From the NCBI GenBank assembly GCA_002238485.1, contig MPMG01000011.1, positions 1-64,000 of the forward strand: a DNA stretch of 64,000 bases. The letters run 5' to 3'. Source of the stretch: Chloroflexi bacterium bin20. Its GTDB lineage: Bacteria; Chloroflexota; Anaerolineae; Aggregatilineales; Phototrophicaceae. Position numbers and translations under genes: made by a program. This document shows positions 1 to 6,888 of this stretch, in pieces. Each line of letters begins with the position of its first letter. Positions within the stretch are counted from its first letter, which is position 1. Under the pieces are notes generated by a model that was not told the origin of the DNA, made no database searches, and saw nothing but the letters and a program-made list of their open reading frames with translations.

Positions 1-1994
1 CCCCCCCCGTAATATCGCGTAACAATTCCGCTTCGTTTCATTTACACTTCACATTCACATTTAAGCTGCTGCTCGCCGCGCTGGTATTGCTGTTGCTGCC
101 GGCGGGTCAAGTCTTCGCCGCTACCATCAATGTCGACGCGACTTGCAGCCTGGCCAACGCCATCAACGAAGCCAATGGCGAGACCACCGGCGTCGGCAGC
201 TGCGAAGCAGGAACGGACGGCAACGGCGCGACTGGGGCCGACACCATTGAACTCAGCGGCAACATCACTCTGGCAGCCAGGCCCCCTTATATTGCTTCGC
301 ACATCACCATCAACGGCAACGGCTACGCCATTGACGGCGCGAGCGCGCATCACATTTTCTATGGCAGACAAACATCAGCCGTATCAATCAGCCTGACGCT
401 TAACAACCTGACCATAAGAAACGGGTTTATCACCCCAACCACAGACAGTGTACTATTGAGTGGTGGCGCAATTGGCATTACTTCCGGGAGCGGGCTGGCA
501 ACGTTGACAATCGACAATTCAACATTCCACGGCAACTTAGGCATCAATTCAGTTGTCAGGCAATCTACCTTAGGCGGCGCCATTTCTTGCAGCTACGTCA
601 ACCTGACAATCACGGACAGTGTGTTTTATGACAATGAAGCTACCAACGGCGGCGCGGTATCCTGCGCCGGCAATGTGACCATCAAGCGCAGTTCCTTCTA
701 CAACAACACAGCCCTCAACAATAGCGGAGCGCTCGATATTGCCTCCATGGGCTTTGGTTTTGCCGCCACTGTCCTCATCGAAAACAGCAGTTTCTACGGG
801 AATACCACGACCGCCACCGCTTCCAATGTAAGCGGCGGCACTATCGCCTTGAATTTGAAAGACGCGAGTAGCCCCGGGAGCGCCACCCTGAGACACGTGA
901 CCGTGACCCGCAACAGCTCCGCGAGACCAGCCAAGGGCTTGTACAACGATAGCCTCGCCAGCAGCCCGCTGCACATCCAAAACAGCATTCTCTATGGCAA
1001 TGGCGGCAATGACTGCCAAATAAACGCAGGAGCAGGCGCGCCCGCTACCAACAGCGGCAACATCATCGGCTCGGGCAATTGCGGCACGCCCTTCTCGACT
1101 GCTGATCCGCTTCTGGCTTCCAGCGCGACCGGCAGCCCGCCCTATTTCACCTTCCGCGAGGACAGCCCAGCCAGAAATGCAGCCACTTGCATCAGCGGCG
1201 TCACGACCGATCAGCGCGGCACGTCCCGTCCGCAAGGCAGCCTTTGCGACATCGGCGCTTATGAGGGTCCCGGTCATGCAGCGCCACCACCCCCGCCGAC
1301 ACAGGTGAACAACCCCCCGCCACCGCCACCGCCTCGCCCGCGACAAGAACAGCGCGGCAGCACATCCAGCGCAGGCGACAGCGGCGCAATCTACATCCCG
1401 CCAAACGCCACGCCCAGCGCCACAGCAACGCCCGGCATCTCGACCTGCTTGACCCTGCCCGGCATCGTCACCTACAACCTCACCGAATCGACGCAGTGCC
1501 AACGCCTCAACGCCGAGGGCATCGGCAATGCCGAGATCGCAGCGGCAGGTTTCGTCGACGCTATCAATGTCTGGAGCTGGATCCTGCCCGGCACGAAAAT
1601 CTGCTTTGAAGCGGAAGGCAGCGCCTTCAAGTTCATCGACACCACAGCGCTCCCTCGCGTCGTCTATGATGTATCAGCCACCAACGAGAACGGCTTGACC
1701 TGCGCCACCATCGACCGGGCTGGCAATTTGATCCTGCTGCCCGGCAACCGTCCGCCCGCTGCGCCCACGCCCAAGCCCGCGCTCGAAGCGCTAAGCCTGC
1801 AAAACTGCATGGCGCGGACGACCAACATACTCAATTTTCGCGCCAGTCCCGGTGGCGATGTCATCCGAGCCGTTCCCTACAACGCGACATTGACGGCGGT
1901 CGCGCGCACGGCAGATTGGTTCAAGGTCGATTTTCACGGCGTTAAGGGCTGGATAAGCGCCGCCTTCGTCGAGCAAATCGGGGATTGCGGCTGA
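1..1994 (+). CDS. Secreted choice-of-anchor-Q beta-helix protein with C-terminal SH3 domain (start uncertain)
   Basis: The ORF track starts at a TTG (87) inside the hydrophobic core of a signal peptide (KLLLAALVLLLLPAGQVFA). The frame stays open to base 1 without an ATG, so the real start is non-ATG or outside the window. After the signal comes an N-terminal region typical of choice-of-anchor-Q proteins (CSLANAINEAN), then repeated N-S-x-F/V-Y-x-N turns of a right-handed beta-helix. A proline-rich linker follows near residue 395, then a roughly 90-residue cysteine-containing domain and a C-terminal bacterial SH3 domain (NILNFRASPGGDV, GWISAAFVEQ). It is probably exported and cell-surface or extracellular, perhaps binding polysaccharide. 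No catalytic residues were identified. It is a paralogue of the 6889-8682 gene with the same domain order. Confidence 0.8.
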   Translation, partial: PPVISRNNSASFHLHFTFTFKLLLAALVLLLLPAGQVFAATINVDATCSLANAINEANGETTGVGSCEAGTDGNGATGADTIELSGNITLAARPPYIASHITINGNGYAIDGASAHHIFYGRQTSAVSISLTLNNLTIRNGFITPTTDSVLLSGGAIGITSGSGLATLTIDNSTFHGNLGINSVVRQSTLGGAISCSYVNLTITDSVFYDNEATNGGAVSCAGNVTIKRSSFYNNTALNNSGALDIASMGFGFAATVLIENSSFYGNTTTATASNVSGGTIALNLKDASSPGSATLRHVTVTRNSSARPAKGLYNDSLASSPLHIQNSILYGNGGNDCQINAGAGAPATNSGNIIGSGNCGTPFSTADPLLASSATGSPPYFTFREDSPARNAATCISGVTTDQRGTSRPQGSLCDIGAYEGPGHAAPPPPPTQVNNPPPPPPPRPRQEQRGSTSSAGDSGAIYIPPNATPSATATPGISTCLTLPGIVTYNLTESTQCQRLNAEGIGNAEIAAAGFVDAINVWSWILPGTKICFEAEGSAFKFIDTTALPRVVYDVSATNENGLTCATIDRAGNLILLPGNRPPAAPTPKPALEALSLQNCMARTTNILNFRASPGGDVIRAVPYNATLTAVARTADWFKVDFHGVKGWISAAFVEQIGDCG

Positions 1995-2027
1995 GACGGA
2001 CGCGCGCGAGCATCGTCCCTGCAACGT

Positions 2028-2052
2028 CCTCTGTGCCTCCGCGCCTCTGTGG
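2028..2052. repeat. Dispersed CTCTGTG-type repeat
   Basis: The motif CTCTGTGcctccgcgcCTCTGTGG occurs twice within 25 bases. Related copies lie near 23713-23790 (inverted), 30764-30793, 34149-34163 and 38450-38482, all intergenic or close to gene starts. Confidence 0.5.
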
Positions 2053-2127
2053 CAATTTTTTGCATGACTTGCTTGCGCTTGCTACGAAGTCATTTTGGCT
2101 GCGATTTCGCGGAACGACAGGGCAGGC

Positions 2128-2156
2128 TTGAGCGGCGCGCCCACATCGTCTATACT
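2128..2156 (+). promoter_or_regulatory. Sigma-70-like promoter for the roadblock gene
   Basis: TTGAGC (2128-2133) and TATACT (2151-2156) are separated by exactly 17 bases. They lie 27-40 bases upstream of the candidate starts of the roadblock-domain gene. Confidence 0.6.
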
Positions 2157-2194
2157 CCGCCGAGTCATGCATTCCCCTGTTCATGCGAGGCACG

Positions 2195-2575
2195 ATGCAA
2201 AGCCCAGACCGCAGCCCCGCCCTGCAAGAAACGTTGCGCCGACTGACTTCGGTGGCAGAAGGCATCGCTGCCTGCGCCGTCTTCGCTGCCGAGGGTTTTG
2301 CCATCGCCGCGCATCCCAACGCGGGCGACGATGCTGCGCAGCTCGCCGCGATTGGCGCGAACCTGGCTTTCACCGCCGACGGCGCGATGAAACGGCTGGC
2401 GCAGGGCGGGCTGGCGCGCCTGCTGCTGGATGCGGAGCATGGCGCCTTGCTCTGCTGCAAAAGTGGCGAAGCCTGGCTGGCTGTGCTAATCGAAAAAGAC
2501 GCCAGCCTGGCGCATGCGCTCTACGCCGCCCAGAAAGCCAGCGACGACATCGAGTCTATCTTGGCGGGCGGATGA
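2195..2575 (+). CDS. Roadblock/LC7 domain protein
   Basis: A protein of about 126 residues whose whole length matches the small Roadblock/LC7 (MglB-like) fold: an amphipathic N-terminal helix (LQETLRRLTSVAEGIAACAVF), a central GFAIAAHP strand-turn and a C-terminal helix. In bacteria such proteins usually regulate small Ras-like GTPases or act in polarity and gliding, but no GTPase gene is adjacent, so the partner is unknown. I prefer the ATG at 2195, which has GAGG four bases upstream, over the ATG at 2183. A well-spaced TTGAGC-17-TATACT promoter precedes it. It converges on the GNAT gene with a gap of only 8 bases. Confidence 0.7.
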   Translation: MQSPDRSPALQETLRRLTSVAEGIAACAVFAAEGFAIAAHPNAGDDAAQLAAIGANLAFTADGAMKRLAQGGLARLLLDAEHGALLCCKSGEAWLAVLIEKDASLAHALYAAQKASDDIESILAGG

Positions 2576-2583
2576 ACGCGGCT

Positions 2584-3147
2584 TCAAGCCTCTGCGTCTG
2601 CGAAAGCGCTGTGAAAACGAACATGACCGCGCGCCGACCCCACCGTCTCATCATCCAGCGCCGCCACCATGAAGTGCTCGTGCGCGCCGCCTGGCTGCAC
2701 ATAATCGCTGCCGAAGCCCAGTGGCAGCGCCGGCACAAATCCAAAGCGCGGATAATAAGTGCGATGCCCGACCAGGAAGAGCAAGCCATGGCCCGCCGCG
2801 CGCATGGCAGCCATGCCCGCCCACACCAAAGCCGAGCCGATGCCCTGCCTTTGCCGCGCCGGCGACACCGCGATCGGCCCCAGCGCCGGGAAGTGATTCA
2901 CCTGCGCGCCATCGTCAACGTTGACCAGGCTGTAGGCGGCTTGCCCAACCAGCTCATCGTCCAGCAGAGCCACATGCGAAAGCAGCAGCGCGCCCTCATC
3001 GCGCAGGCGGTCGAGCAGGTCCGCTTCCCCCGCGCGACCAAATGCCGCCTCGACCAGCGCATGCAGCTGTGGGATATCGCCCGGCTCTTCCAGGCGGATG
3101 CGCAGATTGGGCTTGGTCGCCGCGAGCCGGGAATCATCTAATGCCAT
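2584..3147 (-). CDS. GNAT family N-acetyltransferase
   Basis: A GNAT acyl-CoA-dependent acetyltransferase of about 187 residues. The acetyl-CoA loop is visible as SPARQRQGIGSAL (the Q/RxxGxG/A signature), preceded by GPIAV and followed by FLVGHRTYYPRFGF, typical of the YhbS-like subgroup. The substrate cannot be told from sequence. The ATG at 3147 is chosen over the ORF-track start at 3201 because GGAG lies six bases upstream and because longer starts would run deep into the divergent neighbour. Its start codon overlaps the start codon of that gene inside a CATG palindrome. Confidence 0.8.
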   Translation of the reverse strand: MALDDSRLAATKPNLRIRLEEPGDIPQLHALVEAAFGRAGEADLLDRLRDEGALLLSHVALLDDELVGQAAYSLVNVDDGAQVNHFPALGPIAVSPARQRQGIGSALVWAGMAAMRAAGHGLLFLVGHRTYYPRFGFVPALPLGFGSDYVQPGGAHEHFMVAALDDETVGSARGHVRFHSAFADAEA

Positions 3148-3460
3148 GACAAGCTCCGAAGTCTTCCTGTATCTCACCACGCGCGGACATCGCAGCGGCA
3201 AGCCGCATGAAATCGAAATCTGGTTCGTGCAACTGGGCAGCGCCTATTATATCGTATCCGAGAAGCGCGAGGCAGCCCACTGGGTGCAAAACCTGCGCGC
3301 CCAGCCAGCGGTCTACTTCCACCTGAGCAACGAGTCCAGCCGCGCCGCGCAGGCCAGCATCGCCGACGATCCCGCGCTGATCGCCAACGTCAAAGCCAAA
3401 ATGGACGCCAAGTACGGCTGGAGCAATGGGCTGGTGGTGGAGATCGCGCCTGATCTTTAG
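3146..3460 (+). CDS. F420H2-dependent quinone reductase/nitroreductase (DDN) family protein
   Basis: About 104 residues matching the split-barrel deazaflavin-dependent nitroreductase family: LTTRGHRSGKPHEIEIWF near the N-terminus (the T-x-G-x-x-S-G motif), then an AYYIVSEK strand and HWVQNLRAQPAVYF, equivalent to the family's W-x-x-N-L-x-A-N-P motif. Members use F420 or related flavins to reduce quinones or nitro compounds. This fits the LLM-class F420-type enzyme at 37335-38252, but cofactor use is not proven here. The ATG at 3146 is chosen because homology starts right after it. There is no good ribosome binding site upstream, so the message may be leaderless or weakly translated. Confidence 0.7.
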   Translation: MTSSEVFLYLTTRGHRSGKPHEIEIWFVQLGSAYYIVSEKREAAHWVQNLRAQPAVYFHLSNESSRAAQASIADDPALIANVKAKMDAKYGWSNGLVVEIAPDL

Positions 3461-3726
3461 TCCACAGAGCTGGCGACGCCCCTGCATGACGCATCATCGG
3501 AATTGGGAGTGTCGAACTCCGTGTACATGGGGATCTATCTCCCCCAGGCCTGTAACGTAATCCGCGCGCGCTCGTGCCTCCCCCCGACTTTTCGGGGGGA
3601 CTGAGGGGGGTAAAATAGGGCGACTCACTGGCTCGCCCCTGCGTGACGTCGGAATTTGTCTTTTCGCGTATTCGCGCAATCTGCGCTACCATCATGTTGA
3701 GCGCAGGCGCATAACGAGGCATTCCG
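3461..3726. other. Intergenic region with two repeat types
   Basis: A 266-base gap without a supported gene. It holds one C6/G6 hairpin repeat and, directly after it, one GGGCGA...TCGCCC palindrome (about 3617-3642). Upstream of the VWA gene is a weak -10-like TACCAT. Confidence 0.6.
3576..3611 (+). repeat. C6/G6 hairpin repeat, single copy
   Basis: CCCCCCGACTTTTCGGGGGG forms an 8-bp perfect stem (CCCCCCGA/TCGGGGGG) with a 4-base loop. It is followed by ACTGAGGGGGGT, a second G6 tract. This is the unit that recurs throughout the window. Confidence 0.9.
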
Positions 3727-5109
3727 ATGCAGCAGCGAATGGTCGAATTCATCCGTGCCTTGCGCGCCGTGGGGCTGCGCATCTCGCTCGCCGAGAGCCA
3801 GGATGCCATGTTTGGCGTGGACGCGGCTGGCGTGAGCGATGGGGGCGCATTCAAAAGCACGCTCAAAGCTGCGCTCGTCAAAGACCGGCGTCACCAGCCC
3901 GTCTTCGATTATTTCTTCCCGCTCTTCTTCACGAACAACCGTCCGCCGCTGGAAAACATCCTCGAGCAGCTGGGCGCGGACGAAGAACAGCTGCTGCAAG
4001 AAGCCATGCAGAACATGCAGAGCGAGCTGGATGCCTTGCGCGACCTGTTGCAGCGCTTGCTGGAAGGGCGCGAATTCAGCGAAGAAGACTTGCAGCAAAT
4101 GGCGGAGCGGGCGGGCTTGCCACAGGGCGACGATATGTATATGCGCCCCTGGTTCGAGCGGCGCATGGAGCGCGCGGCGGGCTTGTCACAGCTGGAGCGC
4201 ATGTTGGACGAGCTGCTGGACGAGCTGGCGGCGCTGGGCATGGACGAAGAAGCGCTGAACGAGTTGGAGCAAAAGCTGCGCGAGAATATGCGCGGGCTGC
4301 GCGAGCAGATTTCGCAGCATGTCGGCGCATCGCTGGCCGAGCAGATGGCCAAGCAGCCCCCGCGCGAAAAACCCGACTTGCTGGATACCCCCCTGCAACG
4401 GCTGAGCGGCGGCGATATGGACGATGTGCGCGACGAAGTGCGGCGGCTGGCGGCACGCTTGCGGACACGGGCGGCGCTGCGGCAAAAACGGGCAAAAAGC
4501 GGTACATTCGACCCGCGCAAAACCATCCGCAAAAATATGCGTTATGGCGGCGTGCCCATGGAAGCGCAATTCCGCGTCCGCCACAAAAAACCCAGCCTCA
4601 TCCTCATCTGCGACCTCAGCACCTCCATGCGCTATGCCGTGGAGTTTCTGCTGACGCTGGTCTATGAGCTCAGCGACCAGGTGCGGCGCACGCACAGCTT
4701 CATCTTCATTCACGACCTGGTCGATGTCAGCACCGACCTGGCGCAGTTGCCCCCGCGCGAGGCTGTGGCGCAGATCATGGCGCAGAACCCGCCCGGCTAT
4801 TACAGCACCGACCTGGGCAACAGCCTGCGCACTTTCCAGCAAGAGCATCTGCATCTGGTCGACAGCCGCAGCAGCATCATCGTCTTTGGCGACGGGCGCA
4901 ACAATTACAACGATCCGCGCCTGGATATCGCCCAGGAACTGCAGCGCAAAGCCCGCCGCCTACTCTGGTTCTGCCCCGAGCCACGCCAGCTCTGGGGCAG
5001 CGGCGACAGCGATATGTGGGAATACAATAGGCTTGCCGACCGCGTCTTCCTGGTGCGCAGCCTGCGGCAACTGGCAGAAGCCGTCGATCGCCTGCTGGCG
5101 GATGCCTGA
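3727..5109 (+). CDS. CoxE-like VWA domain protein
   Basis: A 460-residue protein with a charged helical N-terminal half and a C-terminal von Willebrand factor A domain. The metal-ion-dependent adhesion site is present as ICDLSTSM (DxSxS) near residue 295, with later candidate Thr (YYSTDLGNSL) and Asp (VFGDGRNNYND) ligands. CoxE-type proteins normally work with a MoxR/CoxD AAA ATPase, as chaperones that mature metalloenzymes such as carbon monoxide dehydrogenase. No such ATPase is next to it. A GAGG ribosome site lies eight bases before the ATG. The stop codon region has been duplicated together with a hairpin repeat (see 5097-5147). Confidence 0.8.
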   Translation: MQQRMVEFIRALRAVGLRISLAESQDAMFGVDAAGVSDGGAFKSTLKAALVKDRRHQPVFDYFFPLFFTNNRPPLENILEQLGADEEQLLQEAMQNMQSELDALRDLLQRLLEGREFSEEDLQQMAERAGLPQGDDMYMRPWFERRMERAAGLSQLERMLDELLDELAALGMDEEALNELEQKLRENMRGLREQISQHVGASLAEQMAKQPPREKPDLLDTPLQRLSGGDMDDVRDEVRRLAARLRTRAALRQKRAKSGTFDPRKTIRKNMRYGGVPMEAQFRVRHKKPSLILICDLSTSMRYAVEFLLTLVYELSDQVRRTHSFIFIHDLVDVSTDLAQLPPREAVAQIMAQNPPGYYSTDLGNSLRTFQQEHLHLVDSRSSIIVFGDGRNNYNDPRLDIAQELQRKARRLLWFCPEPRQLWGSGDSDMWEYNRLADRVFLVRSLRQLAEAVDRLLADA

Positions 5110-5182
5110 CCCCCTCGGTCCCCCCGAAAAGTCGGCGGATGCCTGACCCCCCTCAGTCCCCCCGAAAAGTCGGGGGGAAGCT
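5097..5182 (-). repeat. Two hairpin repeats with a 14-bp direct duplication at the VWA stop codon
   Basis: GGCGGATGCCTGAC occurs at 5097-5110 and again at 5134-5147, so the VWA stop codon and preceding codons are duplicated with a 37-base period. Each copy is followed by an inverted-orientation hairpin repeat (CCCCCCGAAAAGTCGG...). The first is truncated at GTCGG; the second is complete. Confidence 0.85.
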
Positions 5183-5233
5183 AGAATCTCACTCGTCTCT
5201 CCGATTCTTCGGAAGGGCTGGGGAAGCTGACGG

Positions 5234-5362
5234 CTAGGTACTTTCGAGTGGCAAGCGCTCCGCAATCTTGTTCAATACCGCGTCTTGTTCATAGATTACT
5301 TGCTCATTGCGAAAGCGCAGCACAGACAGTCCCAGGTCTTCCAGAAATCGCGTACGCTGTTC
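5234..5362 (-). pseudogene. DUF559 nuclease 3' remnant, copy 1 (internal deletion)
   Basis: On the minus strand this encodes the end of the intact DUF559 protein (QRTRFLEDLGLSVLRFRNEQ... to AERLPL) with a different tail and TAG. Its upstream edge joins directly to the element's conserved leader, matching a deletion of about 316 bases relative to the intact copy (6288-6603). The start codon and the catalytic core are gone, and the leader ATG is out of frame, so it is non-coding. Confidence 0.85.
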
Positions 5363-5415
5363 ATGGAATACCTCGCTGGCTGCAACGGGTTTCTTATGCT
5401 AATCACATCAGAGTT

Positions 5416-5452
5416 TGCCTCCCCCCGATTCTTCGGGGGGACCGAGGGGGGT
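5416..5452 (+). repeat. C6/G6 hairpin repeat
   Basis: GCCT followed by CCCCCCGATTCTTCGGGGGG and ACCGAGGGGGGT, at the leader side of the first deleted DUF559 copy. Confidence 0.9.
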
Positions 5453-5522
5453 GTCTTTTCGGGGGGAAGCCAGAATCTCGCTCGCATCGCCGATTCTTCG
5501 GAAGGGCTGGGGAAGCTGACGG

Positions 5523-5651
5523 CTAGGTACTTTCGAGTGGCAAGCGCTCCGCAATCTTGTTCAGTACCGCGTCTTGTTCATAGATTACTTGCTCATTGCG
5601 AAAGCGCAGCACAGACAATCCCAGGTCTTCCAGAAACCGCGTTCGCTGTTC
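5523..5651 (-). pseudogene. DUF559 nuclease 3' remnant, copy 2 (same internal deletion)
   Basis: Carries the same junction as copy 1, with several substitutions (for example ACAGACAA for ACAGACAG). The two copies therefore descend from one deleted ancestor that was duplicated, rather than from two separate deletions. Non-coding. Confidence 0.85.
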
Positions 5652-5702
5652 ATGGAATACCTCGCTGGCTGCAACAGGTTTCTTATGCTAATCACATCAG
5701 TG

Positions 5703-5858
5703 TTAGCCTCCCCCCGATTCTTCGGGGGGACCGAGGGGGGTCTAGCCTCCCCCGATTCTTCGGGGGGACCGAGGGGGGTCTAGCCTCCCCCCGATTCTTC
5801 GGGGGGACCGAGGGGGGTCTAGCCTCCCCCCGATTCTTCGGGGGGACCGAGGGGGGTT
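5703..5858 (+). repeat. Four tandem C6/G6 hairpin repeats
   Basis: Four head-to-tail units of 38-39 bases, each TAGCCT + CCCCCCGATTCTTCGGGGGG + ACCGAGGGGGGTC. The second unit has lost one C. There are no spacers of differing sequence. Confidence 0.95.
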
Positions 5859-5886
5859 TGATTGGTATTATCTGTCAAGTTACAAT
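5858..5886 (+). promoter_or_regulatory. Promoter for hicB at the repeat boundary
   Basis: TTGATT (5858-5863) and TACAAT (5881-5886) are spaced by 17 bases. The first bases of the -35 element come from the end of the hairpin-repeat array. Confidence 0.6.
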
Positions 5887-5930
5887 TTGTCAACGAATGC
5901 TTGGATTGCAAGGGAGTAGGGGACGAGCCA

Positions 5931-6173
5931 ATGGACACCATCACTGTGAGTCTAGTGCAAGATGAAGATTTCTTCGTGTCGCACTGCCTGGAATACGATA
6001 TCGCCAGCCAGGGCAAAAGCCGCCAGGAGGCGCTGGATAATATCAAAGAGGCGGTTTCGCTCTTCCTGGAAGTCGCTTCGCCAGACGAAATCGAGCGCAG
6101 ACTCGCGCGGCGGCCCTATTACCCCCCTCGGTCCCCCCGAAAAGTCGGGGGGAGGCTAATGCCCAGGGCGTAG
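5931..6173 (+). CDS. Orphan HicB-like antitoxin, C-terminus replaced by repeat sequence
   Basis: About 80 residues. Residues 1-55 fit the HicB antitoxin fold (ITVSLVQDEDFFVSHCLEYD, GKSRQEALDNIKEAVSLFLE), which normally covers the active site of the HicA RNase toxin. No HicA-like dsRBD ORF lies on either side. The start at 5931 follows a purine-rich stretch (gggagtagggga), and a TTGATT-17-TACAAT promoter lies upstream. The last 16 or so residues (PPRSPRKVGGRLMPRA) are translated hairpin repeat, so the usual C-terminal DNA-binding part, if it existed, has been lost. It converges on and overlaps the DUF559 gene by 18 bases. Confidence 0.7.
   Translation: MDTITVSLVQDEDFFVSHCLEYDIASQGKSRQEALDNIKEAVSLFLEVASPDEIERRLARRPYYPPRSPRKVGGRLMPRA
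6120..6157 (-). repeat. C6/G6 hairpin repeat overlapping the ends of hicB and the DUF559 gene
   Basis: ACCCCCCTCGGT + CCCCCCGAAAAGTCGGGGGG + AGGCTAA. It is translated as the HicB tail on one strand and contributes part of the DUF559 stop codon (6156-6158) on the other. Confidence 0.9.
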
Positions 6174-6584
6174 TGGCAAGCGCTCCGCAATCTTGTTCAA
6201 TACCGCGTCTGATTCATAGATTACTTGCTCATTGCGAAAGCGCAGCACCGACAATCCCAGGTCTTCCAGAAATCGCGTACGCTGTTCGTCGTATGCTGCT
6301 GCTTCTGGTGAGTGGTGGCTGGAGCCATCGACCTCTACAACAAGCTGTGCCTGCCGACAATAGAAATCCACGATAAAGCGATCGATTGTCTGCTGGCGTC
6401 GAAATCGAAAGCCGCGCAATTGTTTGCCGCGCAATCGCTGCCAAAGTATAGCTTCCGCGCGCGTCGGCTGTTTCCGCATAGCCAAGGCTTTTTGCTTGGC
6501 GTCGCTGTATGCTGCGCTATCCGTATGCGTCGCCGCCCATTTCTTTCGGTTAGCCACGAGTCCTCGTCTGCAATCCATTCGCAT
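6156..6584 (-). CDS. DUF559 (Vsr-like PD-(D/E)XK) endonuclease, intact copy
   Basis: 142 residues. The ORF track begins far upstream only because the frame runs through hairpin repeats (PPSVPPKNRGEA). The real start is the ATG at 6584, preceded by AGGAG eight bases away on the minus strand. DUF559 proteins are related to very-short-patch repair endonucleases. The family pattern is clear: TRAEAILWQRLRGKQLRGFRF, then RQQTIDRFIVDFYC with the catalytic Asp, and LVVEVDGSSHH with the Glu/Asp-Gly motif, ending EQRTRFLEDLGLSVLRFRNEQV. The reaction in this family is largely uncharacterised. The gene is framed by hairpin repeats on both sides and has three degenerate relatives within 3 kb, suggesting it is the coding part of a mobile element. 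Confidence 0.85.
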   Translation of the reverse strand: MRMDCRRGLVANRKKWAATHTDSAAYSDAKQKALAMRKQPTRAEAILWQRLRGKQLRGFRFRRQQTIDRFIVDFYCRQAQLVVEVDGSSHHSPEAAAYDEQRTRFLEDLGLSVLRFRNEQVIYESDAVLNKIAERLPLRPGH

Positions 6585-6657
6585 TCGGCTCGCTCCTATC
6601 ATGATGGAATACCTCGCTGGCTGCAACAGGTTTCTTATGCGGACCGCATCAGAGTTT
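6585..6657 (-). other. Conserved leader of the DUF559 element
   Basis: The stretch between the DUF559 start codon and the hairpin array (minus strand ...CCTGTTGCAGCCAGCGAGG...) recurs upstream of both deleted copies (5363-5415, 5652-5702) and, more diverged, upstream of the 5' remnant (8826-8905). Conservation of this non-coding stretch implies it is part of the element. Confidence 0.75.
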
Positions 6658-6797
6658 GCCTCCCCCCGATTCTTCGGGGGGACCGAGGGGGGTCTAGCCT
6701 CCCCCCGATTCTTCGGGGGGACTGAGGGGGGTCTAGCCTCCCCCCGATTCTTCGGGGGGACCGAGGGGGGTGACTTTCCGGTGGACCGAGGGGGGTG
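6658..6797 (+). repeat. Three tandem hairpin repeats plus a degenerate fourth
   Basis: Three units of CCCCCCGATTCTTCGGGGGG with the following GACCGAGGGGGGT or GACTGAGGGGGGT, then a decayed copy (CTTTCCGGTGGACCGAGGGGGGT). The array fills most of the gap between the DUF559 leader and the next gene. Confidence 0.95.
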
Positions 6798-6888
6798 ACG
6801 ATTCGGGCGAGACCGCGAGGGCTTGCGCGCCGCGGGCAAACGCGCTAGCATGACGAAAACGCGGCAGGCATTTGGAAAGGACAGCGCA

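Larger units (their letters stand above)
5171..5749. repeat. Tandem duplication, 289-base period, of a deleted DUF559 element
   Basis: Two near-identical units differ by scattered substitutions. Homologous positions are offset by 289 bases (for example TGGCAAGCG at 5249 and 5538). Each unit contains the 3' end of a DUF559 gene fused to that gene's upstream leader, then a hairpin repeat. Confidence 0.9.

Noticed and set aside
570-1502. 310-residue minus-strand ORF
   Set aside because: Antisense to the beta-helix protein; Ala/Gly-rich shadow without signals.
3590-3611. Hairpin repeats as ordinary Rho-independent terminators
   Set aside because: The stems are strong, but no T tract follows on either strand in most copies, so classical intrinsic termination is not supported; termination by another mode remains possible.
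5703-5858. CRISPR-like array
   Set aside because: Tandem units are contiguous and have no unique spacers, so this is a tandem repeat and not CRISPR. No cas genes are present.
5285-5965. 226-residue plus-strand ORF in the repeat zone
   Set aside because: Consists of translated hairpin repeats (ASPRFFGGTEGGL) and antisense DUF559 remnants; an artefact of repeat DNA without stop codons.
6823-6888. Upstream start of the second beta-helix gene (ORF-track ATG)
   Set aside because: The ATG at 6889 has AAAGGA upstream and opens directly into a proper signal peptide; the longer form would bury the signal.
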